A stretch of DNA of 64,000 nt from Siccirubricoccus phaeus (GCF_008360935.1 NZ_SRXO01000016.1:1-64000); one strand, 5' to 3'. Positions 41,928 to 49,885 are shown, numbered from the stretch's first letter. Notes: generated from the letters alone by a model not told the origin. Translations and numbers: made by a program.

Positions 41928-43280
41928 ATGACCCGCATCCTCGGCGCGGCCGGGCTGATCGGCGGCGTCCCGGCCCTCGTCCTCATCACCCTCATGCTGC
42001 TCGGCGCGCTGGGGACCGGGCCGGGGCTGCTGGCGCTGCTGGCCTGCGGCCTCGGCGCGCTGGCCCTGGCACGGGTCTGGATCGGCAACCTCAACCGGCT
42101 GGCGGGCGCGCTGCGCCGGGCGGCGGCGGAGGACGGGCAGCTCGTCCCGCCGGATTCCACCCCGCTGCTGCCGGCCGTCGAGGAGATCGCCGATGGCGTC
42201 GCCCGGCTGGCCCGCACCCTGGCGGAGCGCGGCGCCCTGGTCGGCCGGCTGCAGCGCGCCGACCAGGCGATCGTCGAGGCGCTGCCGGACCCGCTGCTGG
42301 TGCTCTCCCCGGCGCGGCAGGTGCTGCGCAGCAATGCCGCGGCGCGCGCCCTGCTGGGCGCCGGCCACGATGTGGCGGCGCTGCTGCGCCACCCGGCGCT
42401 GGCCGAGGCGCTGGACCGCGCCCAGGCAGAGGGAACGCCACGCACCGCCGACCTGCATCTGCCCGTGCCCATCGCGCGGGAGCTGGCGGCGCAGATCATT
42501 CCGATGGACCCGCCTCTGGCGGATGGCGGGCGCATCGTCATCCTGCTCTCCGACCGGACGCGGGAGCGGGCGGTGGAGCGGATGCGGGCCGACTTCGTCG
42601 CCAATGCCAGCCATGAGCTGCGCACCCCGCTGGCCAGCCTGATCGGCTTCATCGAGACGCTGCGCGGCCCGGCGGAGGACGACCCGGCGGCGCGGCAGCG
42701 CTTCCTCGGCATCATGGCCGAGCAGTCGGAGCGGATGCGGCGGCTGATCGACGACCTGCTCGGCCTCTCCCGCATCGAGCTGACGGAGCACCAGCCGCCG
42801 GTCGGGGAGGCCGATCTGGCGGCGATCGCCCGGGCCGAGGCGGCGGCGCTGGAGCCGCTCTACCAGGGCCGCGGCATGCGGCTCGAGCTGGCGCTGGCGC
42901 CGGCGGTGGCGGCGCCGGCGGATGCCGAGCAGCTCGCCCAGGTGGTGCGCAACCTGCTGGAGAATGCGGTGCGGCACGGCAGGGATGGCGGGGCGGTGCG
43001 GCTCGAGACCGGGCCGGGCAGCCGCCAGGCCGGGCGCAACGGCGTGGCGGTCAGGGTGAGCGATGACGGGCCGGGGATTCCGCGGGAGCATATCCCGCGG
43101 CTGACGGAGCGGTTCTACCGGGTGGATACGGGGCGGTCGCGGCGGGTGGGAGGCACCGGGCTGGGGCTGGCGATCGTGAAGCACATCGTCAACCGGCACC
43201 GCGGGCAGCTCACCATCGAAAGCGAGGAAGGGCAGGGGGCAAGGTTCAAGGTGTGGCTGCCGGCCGCAGGGGGGCATTGA
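41928..43280 (+). CDS. phoR: PhoR-like sensor histidine kinase
   Basis: 450 aa. Two N-terminal helices (about 7-28 and 33-50), a PAS-like segment (about 105-205, IVEALPDPLLVLSPARQVLRSNAAA), HisKA with His229 in VANASHELRTPLASLIGFIETLRGPAEDDP, then HATPase_c with VVRNLLENAVRHG, SDDGPGIPREHIPRLTERFYRVD and GTGLGLAIVKHIV. The phrase S-L-I-G-F-I-E-T-L-R-G-P-A-x-D-D is typical of PhoR, the phosphate sensor. No phoB, pst or phoU gene lies in the window, so identity rests on the kinase sequence. It follows lpoA by 174 bp and is convergent with the DMT transporter. Confidence 0.87.
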   Translation: MTRILGAAGLIGGVPALVLITLMLLGALGTGPGLLALLACGLGALALARVWIGNLNRLAGALRRAAAEDGQLVPPDSTPLLPAVEEIADGVARLARTLAERGALVGRLQRADQAIVEALPDPLLVLSPARQVLRSNAAARALLGAGHDVAALLRHPALAEALDRAQAEGTPRTADLHLPVPIARELAAQIIPMDPPLADGGRIVILLSDRTRERAVERMRADFVANASHELRTPLASLIGFIETLRGPAEDDPAARQRFLGIMAEQSERMRRLIDDLLGLSRIELTEHQPPVGEADLAAIARAEAAALEPLYQGRGMRLELALAPAVAAPADAEQLAQVVRNLLENAVRHGRDGGAVRLETGPGSRQAGRNGVAVRVSDDGPGIPREHIPRLTERFYRVDTGRSRRVGGTGLGLAIVKHIVNRHRGQLTIESEEGQGARFKVWLPAAGGH

Positions 43281-43312
43281 GGAAGGGCTTTACCCCTCTC
43301 AAACTCTCCCCA

Positions 43313-43333
43313 CCAAAGGCCGAAGGCCTTTGG
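43313..43333. terminator. Bidirectional terminator between phoR and DMT transporter
   Basis: Hairpin CCAAAGGCC-GAA-GGCCTTTGG with perfect 9-bp arms in the 63-bp gap between convergent genes. The A/T ends of the arms supply short U-runs in both directions. Confidence 0.75.
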
Positions 43334-43343
43334 AACCTTGATT

Positions 43344-44261
43344 CTACCGCCCCGCCAGCACCAGCACCACGCCGCAGACCACGGTCAGGGCGCCGAGGAT
43401 CTCGGCGCGGCTCGGACGTTCGCGCAGGTAGAAATGGCTGAACAGCAGGGTCATCAGGATCTCCACCTGGCCCACCGCGCGGACCAGCGCCACCGGCGCC
43501 AAGGCGAAGGCGCTGAACCAGCAGGCGGAGCCGCAGGCGGAGAGCGCCCCGACCTGCGCGCTGCTGCGCCAGGTGGTGAAGACGGCGCGGGCCTGCCGCG
43601 GCTCCCGTGCCAGCAGCCAGCCGCCCTGCATCACGGTCTGCAGGATGTTCGTCATCACCAGGGTGATGAGGGCGCGGAGGATGGGATCCGGGGCCGGCAC
43701 CTCCTGATTCGCCGCCTTCACCAGCACGCTGGTGCCGGCAAAGAAGAAGCCGGCGGCGAGGCCGCACATCGCCGCCGGCTGCAGCGCGGCGCGGGCCAGG
43801 TCCCGGCCGGGATGCGCCTTGCCCGCCAGGGTCAGCCACAGCACACCGGCGACGCCGATCCCGATGCCCACCCAGGCCAGCGCCGAAATCCGTTCCCCCA
43901 GCAGCAGCAAAGCGAGGATGGCGCCCTGCACCGCCTCGGTCTTCGCATAGGCGGTGCCGACGGCGAAGCCGCGATGGCTGAAGGACATGATGAGCAGGTT
44001 GGTGCCGAGGATCTGCCCCAGCCCCCCCGCGGCACAGAGCGCGAAGAAGGCCCAGCCCAGCCCCGCCGGCACCGTGCCGCCGAACACCGCGATGTAGAGC
44101 GCCAGCAGCAGCGCCCCCACCGGCACGCCGTAGAGGTAGCGCACCACCGCCGCGGCGTTGACGGAAAGCTGGCCGCGCAGCTTCTGCTGCATGGCCGTGC
44201 GCCAGGTCTGGAACAGGGCGGCGGCCAGGGTGATGGGCAGCCAGAGCGGGGAGAGGATCAT
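43344..44261 (-). CDS. EamA/DMT-superfamily transporter
   Basis: 305 aa with about ten hydrophobic helices in two EamA repeats. The first includes WAFFALCAAGGLGQILGTNLLIMSF and TAYAKTEAVQGAILALLLLGERISALAWVGIGIGVAGV. The second includes ACGSACWFSAFALAPVALVRAVGQVEILMTLLFSHFYLRERPSRAEILGALTVVCGVVLV. Each ends with the conserved L-G-E-R/L-R-E-R loop. Probably an inner-membrane exporter of a metabolite; substrate unknown. The start at 44261 is 34 bp downstream of the Bug gene on the same strand. Confidence 0.88.
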   Translation of the reverse strand: MILSPLWLPITLAAALFQTWRTAMQQKLRGQLSVNAAAVVRYLYGVPVGALLLALYIAVFGGTVPAGLGWAFFALCAAGGLGQILGTNLLIMSFSHRGFAVGTAYAKTEAVQGAILALLLLGERISALAWVGIGIGVAGVLWLTLAGKAHPGRDLARAALQPAAMCGLAAGFFFAGTSVLVKAANQEVPAPDPILRALITLVMTNILQTVMQGGWLLAREPRQARAVFTTWRSSAQVGALSACGSACWFSAFALAPVALVRAVGQVEILMTLLFSHFYLRERPSRAEILGALTVVCGVVLVLAGR

Positions 44262-44295
44262 TCGCCCTGCACGCTGCGGCCCCGGCCGCGCCGCG

Positions 44296-45279
44296 TCAAC
44301 CGGCGTCGAGCTGCAGCCCCTCGCGCTTGATCACCGCCGACCACTTCGCCGTCTCCGCCTTCACCCAGTCGGCGAAGCCTTCCGGGCTCAGCTTCAGCGG
44401 CACGCCGCCCAGCGCGGCGAAGCGCTGCCGGGTCTCCGGCAGATCCAGCATCTCGTTGACGTCGGCATTGATGCTGCGGGTGATCTCGGGCGGCAGGCCG
44501 GCCGGGCCGAACAGGCCGAACCAGGTGTTCACCTCGAATGCCGATAGCTCCGGCAGCGTCTCCTTCGCCGCCGGCACCTCCGGCAGCTCGGCATTGCGCT
44601 CGGCGCTGGTGACGGCGAGCGCCCGCAGCCGGCCGGCGCGGATGTGCTCGATGACGCCCGTCAGATTGTCGATCATGAAGCCGACATTGCCGGCGATCAG
44701 CTCCACCTGCGCCGGGGCGGAGCCGCGGAAGGGCACGTGGATCGCCTCCACATTCAGCAATTGCAGCAGCCAGACCGGCGTCAGGTGGGTGGACTGGCCG
44801 ACGCCGGTGGAGGCGTAGCTGATCTTGCCCGGATTGGCGCGCAGCCAGGCGGCGAAGCCCGCCATGTCCCGCACCGGCGTCGCCGCGTTCACCACCAGCA
44901 CATTGGGCCCGCGGATGGTGCCGCAGATATCCACCAGGCTCTCCGGCTTGTAGGCCAGGTTGCGGAAGAGCGAATAGGCGATGGCCTGCGGCCCGATATT
45001 GCCGGAGAGCAGCGTGGTGCCGTCCGGCTTCGCCCGCACCACTTCCAGCGTGCCGATGGTGCCGCCGGCGCCGGTGCGGTTCTCCACCACCACCGGCGTG
45101 CCCCAGCGCGCCTGCAGATACTGCGCGCAGAAGCGGGCCATGATGTCCGTGGTGCCGCCGGCGGCGGCCGAGGCGATGATGCGGATCTGCTGCCCCGGCC
45201 GCCAGCTCCCGCCCTCGGCGCGGGCGGCGGCCGGCAGCAGGGCCGGCAGGGCGAGGAGGGCGCGGCGGGGGAGGCGCAT
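44296..45279 (-). CDS. Bug-family (TctC-like) tripartite tricarboxylate transporter substrate-binding protein, copy 1
   Basis: 327 aa. Signal peptide MRLPRRALLALPALLPAAARA, then the Bug-fold core: RIIASAAAGGTTDIMARFCA, VVVENRTGAGGTIGTLEVVRAKPDGTTLLSGN, GVGQSTHLTPVWL, VEAIHVPFRGSAPAQVELIAGNVGFMIDN and FGPAGLPPEI. Such proteins bind carboxylates in the periplasm. No TctA/TctB membrane partners are in the window. It starts 3 bp after the stop of a close paralogue, showing a tandem duplication, though the two have diverged. Confidence 0.9.
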   Translation of the reverse strand: MRLPRRALLALPALLPAAARAEGGSWRPGQQIRIIASAAAGGTTDIMARFCAQYLQARWGTPVVVENRTGAGGTIGTLEVVRAKPDGTTLLSGNIGPQAIAYSLFRNLAYKPESLVDICGTIRGPNVLVVNAATPVRDMAGFAAWLRANPGKISYASTGVGQSTHLTPVWLLQLLNVEAIHVPFRGSAPAQVELIAGNVGFMIDNLTGVIEHIRAGRLRALAVTSAERNAELPEVPAAKETLPELSAFEVNTWFGLFGPAGLPPEITRSINADVNEMLDLPETRQRFAALGGVPLKLSPEGFADWVKAETAKWSAVIKREGLQLDAG

Positions 45280-45281
45280 GG

Positions 45282-46262
45282 TCAGCCCACCTCCAATTGC
45301 AGGCCTTCGCGGCGGATCACGCTCGACCATTTCTCTATCTCCCCATTCACGAAGGCGGTGAATTCCTCCGGGCTGCCGCGCAGCGCGACGCCGCCCATCT
45401 CCCGCCACCGCGCCTGCACCTCGGGCGTCTCCTGCCAGGCCGCCATGGCCTGGGAGAGGGCGAGGACGACCGGGCGCGGCGTGCCGGCCGGGGCGAAGAT
45501 GCCGAACCAGGTGTTGACGTCGAACTGCGCCAGCTCCGGCATCGTCTCCCGCGCCGCCGGCACCTCCGGAAGCTGCGGGTTGCGGTCGGCGGAGGAGACC
45601 GCCAGCGCCCGGACGCGGCCGGCCTTGATCTGCTGGATGCCGCTGGTGAGGTTGTCCCACATATACTGGATGTTGCCGGCGACCAGCTCGATCGCCGCGG
45701 GTCCGGCGCCGCGGAAGGGGACGTGGATCGCCTCCGTCCCCGTCGCCTGGTTGAACCAGACGCCGGTGAGGTGCGGCGACTGCCCGACGCCGGGCGAGCC
45801 GAAGGAGAGCTTGCCGGGGTTCTTCTTCAGATGCGCCACCAGCTCCGGCAGCGTGTTGGCGGGGACGGAGGGGTGGACCACCAGCACATTCGGCCCGCGC
45901 ACCGTGCCGCCGACGGGGATGAGGCTGTCCCGGCTGTAGGGCAGGTTGCGGTAGAGCGAGAAGCCGATCGCCTGCGGCCCGATATTGCCGAGCAGCAGGG
46001 TGTGGCCATCCGGCGTGCTGCGCACCGCCTCCTGCGTGCCGATGACGCCGCCGGCGCCGGAGCGGTTCTCCACCACGCAATTCTGCCCGAGCTGGGCCTG
46101 GAGCCATGGGGCGAGCAGGCGGGCGGAGATGTCCGCCGTGCCGCCGGGGGCGGCGGGGCAGATGATGCGGACGGGCTGGGTGGGCCGCCAGCCCTCCGCC
46201 CGCGCGGCGCGGGCAAGGGCGGGCAGGGCGAGCAGCGCCAGGGCGGCGCGGCGGGTGGGCAT
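45282..46262 (-). CDS. Bug-family (TctC-like) substrate-binding protein, copy 2
   Basis: 326 aa. Signal peptide MPTRRAALALLALPALARAARA, then RIICPAAPGGTADISARLLAP, CVVENRSGAGGVIGTQEAV, GNIGPQAIGFSLYRNLPYSRDSLIPVGGTVRGPNVLVV, AIHVPFRGAGPAAIELVAGN and FGIFAPAGTP. Strongly similar to copy 1 along its whole length. It binds a small carboxylate in the periplasm, substrate unknown. First gene of the pair, divergent from the Crp/Fnr regulator, which is a candidate controller. Confidence 0.9.
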   Translation of the reverse strand: MPTRRAALALLALPALARAARAEGWRPTQPVRIICPAAPGGTADISARLLAPWLQAQLGQNCVVENRSGAGGVIGTQEAVRSTPDGHTLLLGNIGPQAIGFSLYRNLPYSRDSLIPVGGTVRGPNVLVVHPSVPANTLPELVAHLKKNPGKLSFGSPGVGQSPHLTGVWFNQATGTEAIHVPFRGAGPAAIELVAGNIQYMWDNLTSGIQQIKAGRVRALAVSSADRNPQLPEVPAARETMPELAQFDVNTWFGIFAPAGTPRPVVLALSQAMAAWQETPEVQARWREMGGVALRGSPEEFTAFVNGEIEKWSSVIRREGLQLEVG

Positions 46263-46559
46263 GAATGTTTCCCCCGGAGTAGATCGGTTCGGGCGGAAGA
46301 TGGCCCGGGATGGCGGGGAAGGCCAGGGGGCATCCCGGCGCTGCGCGGCGGCGGGCCCCGGGGGCGCTGGCCGGTGCAGGCGGCGCCAGCCTGCGGCGGG
46401 TAGCGCCCGGGCCGCCGAAACGCAGGCCACCGAATTCCGGCGGTGGCGCTGGCACCCGCCGTGACGGCGGGCGTTGAGCGGATACGGATCCGGCCCCGCA
46501 GCGCTGACCGCGGGCGAGGGCAGATGGCGCGGCTCCGACCAGCGATAGCGGGGGGCCGC
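46263..46559. other. Divergent promoter region of Bug copy 2 and the Crp/Fnr gene
   Basis: 297 bp. TTTCCCCCGGAGTAGATCGG lies just upstream of the Bug start and contains its ribosome binding site on the minus strand. I found no symmetrical Crp/Fnr box (TTGAT-N4-ATCAA or TGTGA-N6-TCACA) and no small gene. Confidence 0.4.
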
Positions 46560-47270
46560 ATGTCTGCCATCGAGCAATCCGGCATTGCCAACCGCCTGCT
46601 CCGCGCCCTGCCGGAAGCGGAATTCGCCAGGCTCGCGCCCGCGCTGGAACTGCTGGACCTGCCGCTGGGGAGGACGCTGTTCCCCGCCGAAGGCGAGGTC
46701 GACGCTGCCTGGTTCGTGGAAACCGGCACGGTGTCCATGCTGGCCCGGCTGGAGGAGGGCGGGCTGATGGAGGTGGGCATCGTCGGCCCGGAAGGCATGG
46801 CCGGCCTGCCCCTCGTCTTCGGCACCGGCGTGTCGCCCATCGAGGCGCTGGTGCAGGTCCCCGGCCGCTCCCTCCGCATCGCCGGCGCCGCCTTCCGCCG
46901 CGCCCTGGCGGAGAGCCCGGCCCTGTTGCCGCTGCTGCTGCGCTATGCCCAGGTGTTCTACGCCCAGGTCACCCAGGCCGCGGCCTGCAACGGCAACCAC
47001 ACGCTGGAGCAGCGCCTGGCCCGCTGGCTGCTGATGGTGCATGACCGGGTCATGGGCGACGAGCTGCCGCTGACCCAGGAATTCCTCGCCCAGATGCTCG
47101 GCGTCCGCCGCCCCGGGGTGACCATCGCCGCCGGCATCCTGCAGAATGCCGGTCTCATCCGCCATCGGCGCGGGCATGTCACCATCCTGGACCGGGACGG
47201 GCTGGAGAACGCCTCCTGCGAATGCTACGGCGCCATCCGCCGCCTGACCGCGCGGCTGCTGGGCGCCTGA
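46560..47270 (+). CDS. Crp/Fnr family transcriptional regulator
   Basis: 236 aa from the ATG at 46560. The N-terminal cyclic-nucleotide-binding fold (about 15-130) includes FVETGTVSMLARLEEGGLMEVGIVGPEGMAGLPLVFG. The C-terminal winged helix has TLEQRLARWLLMVHDRVMGDELPLTQEFLAQMLGVRRPGVTIAAGILQNAGLIRHRRGHVTILD. No Fnr-type cysteine cluster is present near the N-terminus, so it is not an oxygen-sensing Fnr. The ligand is unknown. The C-terminal ENASCECYGAIRR is common in this alphaproteobacterial subgroup. Divergent from the Bug genes. Confidence 0.88.
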   Translation: MSAIEQSGIANRLLRALPEAEFARLAPALELLDLPLGRTLFPAEGEVDAAWFVETGTVSMLARLEEGGLMEVGIVGPEGMAGLPLVFGTGVSPIEALVQVPGRSLRIAGAAFRRALAESPALLPLLLRYAQVFYAQVTQAAACNGNHTLEQRLARWLLMVHDRVMGDELPLTQEFLAQMLGVRRPGVTIAAGILQNAGLIRHRRGHVTILDRDGLENASCECYGAIRRLTARLLGA

Positions 47271-47355
47271 CGCCCTGCCGCGGCCGCCGCCGGATGCCTG
47301 GCGCTGGGCTTCGGACTCGCGCTGCTGCTGCAGGGCCGCGGGCGTGGCCGCACCC

Positions 47356-47403
47356 GGGGGGGTGGACAGGGGGGGGGTGGACAGGGGGGGGTGGACAGAG
47401 GGG
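47356..47403 (+). repeat. G-run repeat with GGTGGACAG units
   Basis: Three runs of 7, 9 and 8 consecutive G are separated by TGGACA units, followed by another GGG. It lies in the 227-bp gap between the Crp/Fnr and response-regulator genes. Capable of forming a G-quadruplex; slippage-prone. Confidence 0.85.
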
Positions 47404-47497
47404 CCGCTGAGGGCCGCGGTCCCTGCGTTCGAAACCGGACAGACAACATCGCCCGCATGGCCGATGGCCCGGCACTGCGGTGACGAAGGGATGGGGC

Positions 47498-47908
47498 ATG
47501 TCGGGTGCATCGGAGGGGGGCGGGCCGCGGACCGGCAGGCTGCAGCGCCGGCGGGTGCTGCTCGTCGAGGACGAGGCGATCGTCGCCCAGTTGCTCGAGG
47601 ACAAATTGCGCGATGCGGGCGCCGAGCTGCTCGGCCCGGCCGCCACCCTGGCGGAGGCGTTCCGGCTGGCCGAGACGGCGCTGGCCGATGGCGGCCTCGA
47701 TGCCGTCATCCTCGACGTCAATCTCGGCGGCGAGCAGGTGCTGCCCCTGGCCGATTGGCTGGACGCACGGGGCGTGCCCTTCATCTTCGCCACCGGCTAC
47801 GGGAACGGGCCGCAGCGGGGCCGGCATCTCGCCGCGCCGGTCATGGCCAAGCCTTTCGATCCGGATGCGCTGGTCGCGTCCCTGCAGGCCGTCATGGCGC
47901 GCGGATGA
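47498..47908 (+). CDS. Receiver-only response regulator
   Basis: 136 aa, a single receiver domain and no output domain. VLLVEDEAIVAQLLEDKLRD supplies the acidic pocket, Asp73 in AVILDVNLGGEQV is the phospho-acceptor, and the conserved Thr (FATGYG) and Lys (VMAKPFD) are present. The L-D-V-N-L-G-G and G-V-P-F-I-F-A-T-G-Y-G motifs are those of receivers paired with HWE/HisKA_2 kinases. It is probably an intermediate in a phosphorelay. No cognate kinase is in the window. ATG 47498 has AAGGGA upstream. The stop overlaps the next gene by 4 bp. Confidence 0.88.
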   Translation: MSGASEGGGPRTGRLQRRRVLLVEDEAIVAQLLEDKLRDAGAELLGPAATLAEAFRLAETALADGGLDAVILDVNLGGEQVLPLADWLDARGVPFIFATGYGNGPQRGRHLAAPVMAKPFDPDALVASLQAVMARG

Positions 47909-48162
47909 CGACCCTCGCCCCTGGCGCGGCGCCGGTGGCGTACCGCCGCCCGCCGCGGACGCTCCTGACCCATGCCGCGGAGCTGCGCCGCCTGGCCGAG
48001 CGCATGCTCGCCCTCGCCATCCAGCGGGACATCCCGGGCCAGGAGGCGGACCGGGAGGCGGCGAGGCGGCTGCGGGACATCGCCGCCAGGATGGCCATGG
48101 CGGCCGACCGGTTCGAGGCGCTAGAGCGCGATCGGTTGAGGTCGAATCGACCGGAACCGTGA
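47905..48162 (+). CDS. Small helical protein with repeat-encoded C-terminus
   Basis: 85 aa, family not recognised. It starts with ATGA overlap on the receiver gene, so translation is coupled. Residues ~20-72 are strongly helical and charged (LLTHAAELRRLAERMLALAI and ARRLRDIAARMAMAADRFEA). The last 14 residues, LERDRLRSNRPEP, are encoded by the CTAG repeat starting at 48121. The same tail appears in a frame at 148-189, so the gene lost its own stop when the element inserted. It could be a small partner of the receiver protein; that is inference. Confidence 0.65.
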   Translation: MTTLAPGAAPVAYRRPPRTLLTHAAELRRLAERMLALAIQRDIPGQEADREAARRLRDIAARMAMAADRFEALERDRLRSNRPEP

Positions 48163-48237
48163 ATCACGCGACCGAACAATGAGCTAGAGCGGGGCGGGTG
48201 AGCGCAGCTCAACCGATCCCGCTCTAGCGACCGGGCT
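48121..48237. repeat. CTAG-bounded palindromic repeat, copy B plus half copy (family 2)
   Basis: CTAG at 48121, 48184 and 48234. The first unit is 67 bp, nearly identical to 123-189 inverted, with hairpin GGTCG-AAT-CGACC (48140-48152). The second unit is bounded by CTAGAGCGGG / CCCGCTCTAG with perfect 10-bp arms. Confidence 0.85.
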
Positions 48238-48381
48238 GGAATGACGCGGGCGGCTGCCGCGACCGCCCGCTGGCTGCACCGCGAAGCCAAGGCCGAAGCG
48301 GCCGAGCGCCAGGGCCAGGGTGCTGACGGCAAGGGCAAGGGGGTTCACCGCGCGGCGTCCCTGATCCGGCGTCGGCACCAT
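48184..48381 (-). CDS. Possible small membrane peptide (65 aa)
   Basis: Weakly supported. The frame MVPTPDQGRRAVNPLALAVSTLALALGRFGLGFAVQ could form one membrane helix. The rest is Arg/Ser/Pro-rich and is encoded in the family 2 repeat. It lies downstream of the DUF6817-like gene on the same strand, with a 50-bp gap. It may be spurious. Confidence 0.22.
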   Translation of the reverse strand: MVPTPDQGRRAVNPLALAVSTLALALGRFGLGFAVQPAGGRGSRPRHSSPVARAGSVELRSPAPL

Positions 48382-48431
48382 GGCCGCGGGCTTAGGCGCG
48401 CCCGGCGGGAACGCCGCCCTGGCGAGGCAAG

Positions 48432-49490
48432 CTAGCTGACCAGCCCGAGCCCGTTCAGCCCCGCGAGATGGTCCGGCCAGCGCCGCCTCTCCGCCGATCG
48501 CAGCAGGATGCGCGCCCAGGCCACCCAGCCGGACCAGGCCACGCGCTTGTCCCAGGCCGTGCCCCATTCGCTCAGCAGGTCGAGCCCGGCCCGGGCATCC
48601 GCCGCCGCGCGGTCCCATTCCCCGGCGGCCAGGGCAAGCTGCGCCAGCAGCAGCCGCGGCTCGCCGACGAAGGGGTTGAGCTGGGCGGCGGTCTCCAGCG
48701 CCAGCCGCGTCGGGCCGGGGGAGGATTGCGGCAGGGCGCGGGTGACGGCCTGCCAGTAGAGGCTGCTCGCCGCCATCTCCTGCTCCGGCGAGAGCACGGC
48801 GTTGCAGCGGGCAAAGACCGGCGGCACCGGCAGGCCCCATTCCTCCGGCATCTCGGCAAGCGGCCGGGCGAGGCGGGAGAGGAGCGACAGCGCCTTGGCC
48901 GTCGGCTTCAACGGGCCGGGCCACAGCGCGGCAGACCAGTGTTCGCTGACGCGGCGCGGCGTGGTGCTGGCCGGAAACTCCGAGAAAATCTCGTCCTGCC
49001 AGGAATGCCATTGCTCGGCGATGTCGGCGATGGTGGCGATGGCGAAGACCGCGACGTCGCGCGTGGAGAGCAGCACATCCGGCTTGCCCGGCCGCTCCAG
49101 CGCCATGCCTTCCTCGGGCAGCTCGCCTGCCTCCGCCAGGCGGCGGGTGAAGAGGGAGCGGGGCATGGTGCAGAACAGATGGACCAGCCGCTCCGTCTCC
49201 TCGCCCAGCAGGGCGCGCAGCCCGTCGCGGCCGCGCTCCGCGTCGAACAGCTTCAGGTCCACGTATTCGTTGGAATAGACGCTGTGGAACAGGCCGAGCA
49301 GGCGCACCTCCCGCGGCTGGTCCCAGAGGGCGAGGGTGCGATAGGTGCCGAGCAGGTGGTCCTTGAAGGTGCCGGCCTTGTGCCAGTCCTCCCCGGCGCT
49401 GCGGGCGAGCAGGGCTTCGAGGATGGGCGGCAGGGTGGGGTCCACGGCCGCCCAGTCGTCGGCGAGCAGGGGCTTCAGGCGTTCGCTCAT
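48432..49490 (-). CDS. DUF6817-like protein with helical-repeat C-terminus
   Basis: 352 aa. The N-terminal region (about 20-190) has HKAGTFKDHLLGTYRTLALWDQPREVRLLGLFHSVYSNEYVD. Its conserved His residues are arranged like those of HD-type phosphohydrolase relatives grouped as DUF6817. The C-terminal third (about 235-345) looks like TPR-type paired helices (AVLSPEQEMAASSLYWQAVTRAL; PRLLLAQLALAAGEWDRAAADARAGLDLL). Possibly a metal-dependent hydrolase or an adaptor. Start at 49490 is taken from the ATG with AGGGGCCCCTG-type sequence upstream. Stands alone between repeat-rich gaps. Confidence 0.7.
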   Translation of the reverse strand: MSERLKPLLADDWAAVDPTLPPILEALLARSAGEDWHKAGTFKDHLLGTYRTLALWDQPREVRLLGLFHSVYSNEYVDLKLFDAERGRDGLRALLGEETERLVHLFCTMPRSLFTRRLAEAGELPEEGMALERPGKPDVLLSTRDVAVFAIATIADIAEQWHSWQDEIFSEFPASTTPRRVSEHWSAALWPGPLKPTAKALSLLSRLARPLAEMPEEWGLPVPPVFARCNAVLSPEQEMAASSLYWQAVTRALPQSSPGPTRLALETAAQLNPFVGEPRLLLAQLALAAGEWDRAAADARAGLDLLSEWGTAWDKRVAWSGWVAWARILLRSAERRRWPDHLAGLNGLGLVS

Positions 49491-49885
49491 GGCAGGGGCC
49501 CTTGATGCGGGGTGTCGGGGCCGGGGCGGCCGGCGGTGGTCCGCCTGCGCGGTGCGAAAGGCCGCCGCCGCCCGCCCGGCCCTGCTTTCCGGGCTTCAGC
49601 CTGCGTGCGGCAGGCGGCCGATGGCAAGCCCGGCGATGGCGGCGCGGCGGCGTTTGGCGGAGCAGGCCGGTGAGGCAGGCGCCGGGAATGCCCTGGTCGC
49701 GGCGCCAGGGGATCAGCCGCCCGCGACCCGCGCGGTCGGGCACCGGTGCCGGGTGTGTGGCGCGCCTGCCATGCGCGCCACCCGCTGCGCTGCCGCGGCT
49801 TCGCCGCGGCAGCCTGTGCGAGGCTCCGGAAGCACAGCGACTCCCGGGGGCCCCATGGCGCCGCGCCAGCGGCGTCGTGGGGAAA
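49491..49885. repeat. Repeat-bearing gap with a family 3 copy abutting the aldolase stop
   Basis: Positions 49491-49780 hold no supportable gene. At 49789-49813 is the hairpin GCTGCCGCGGC-TTC-GCCGCGGCAGC. CTGTGCGAGGCTCCGGAAG and AGCGACTCCCGGGGGCCCC follow, then a CCCCATGG.../...GTGGGG hairpin ending at the class II aldolase stop codon (49886, minus strand). Confidence 0.75.

Noticed and set aside
46263..46559. Crp/Fnr binding box upstream of the regulator
   Set aside because: No TTGAT-N4-ATCAA or TGTGA-N6-TCACA palindrome could be found in the gap.
49491..49780. A possible small gene upstream of the DUF6817-like gene
   Set aside because: Open frames on both strands are Arg/Pro/Gly-rich, lack a ribosome binding site and share no motif with known families.
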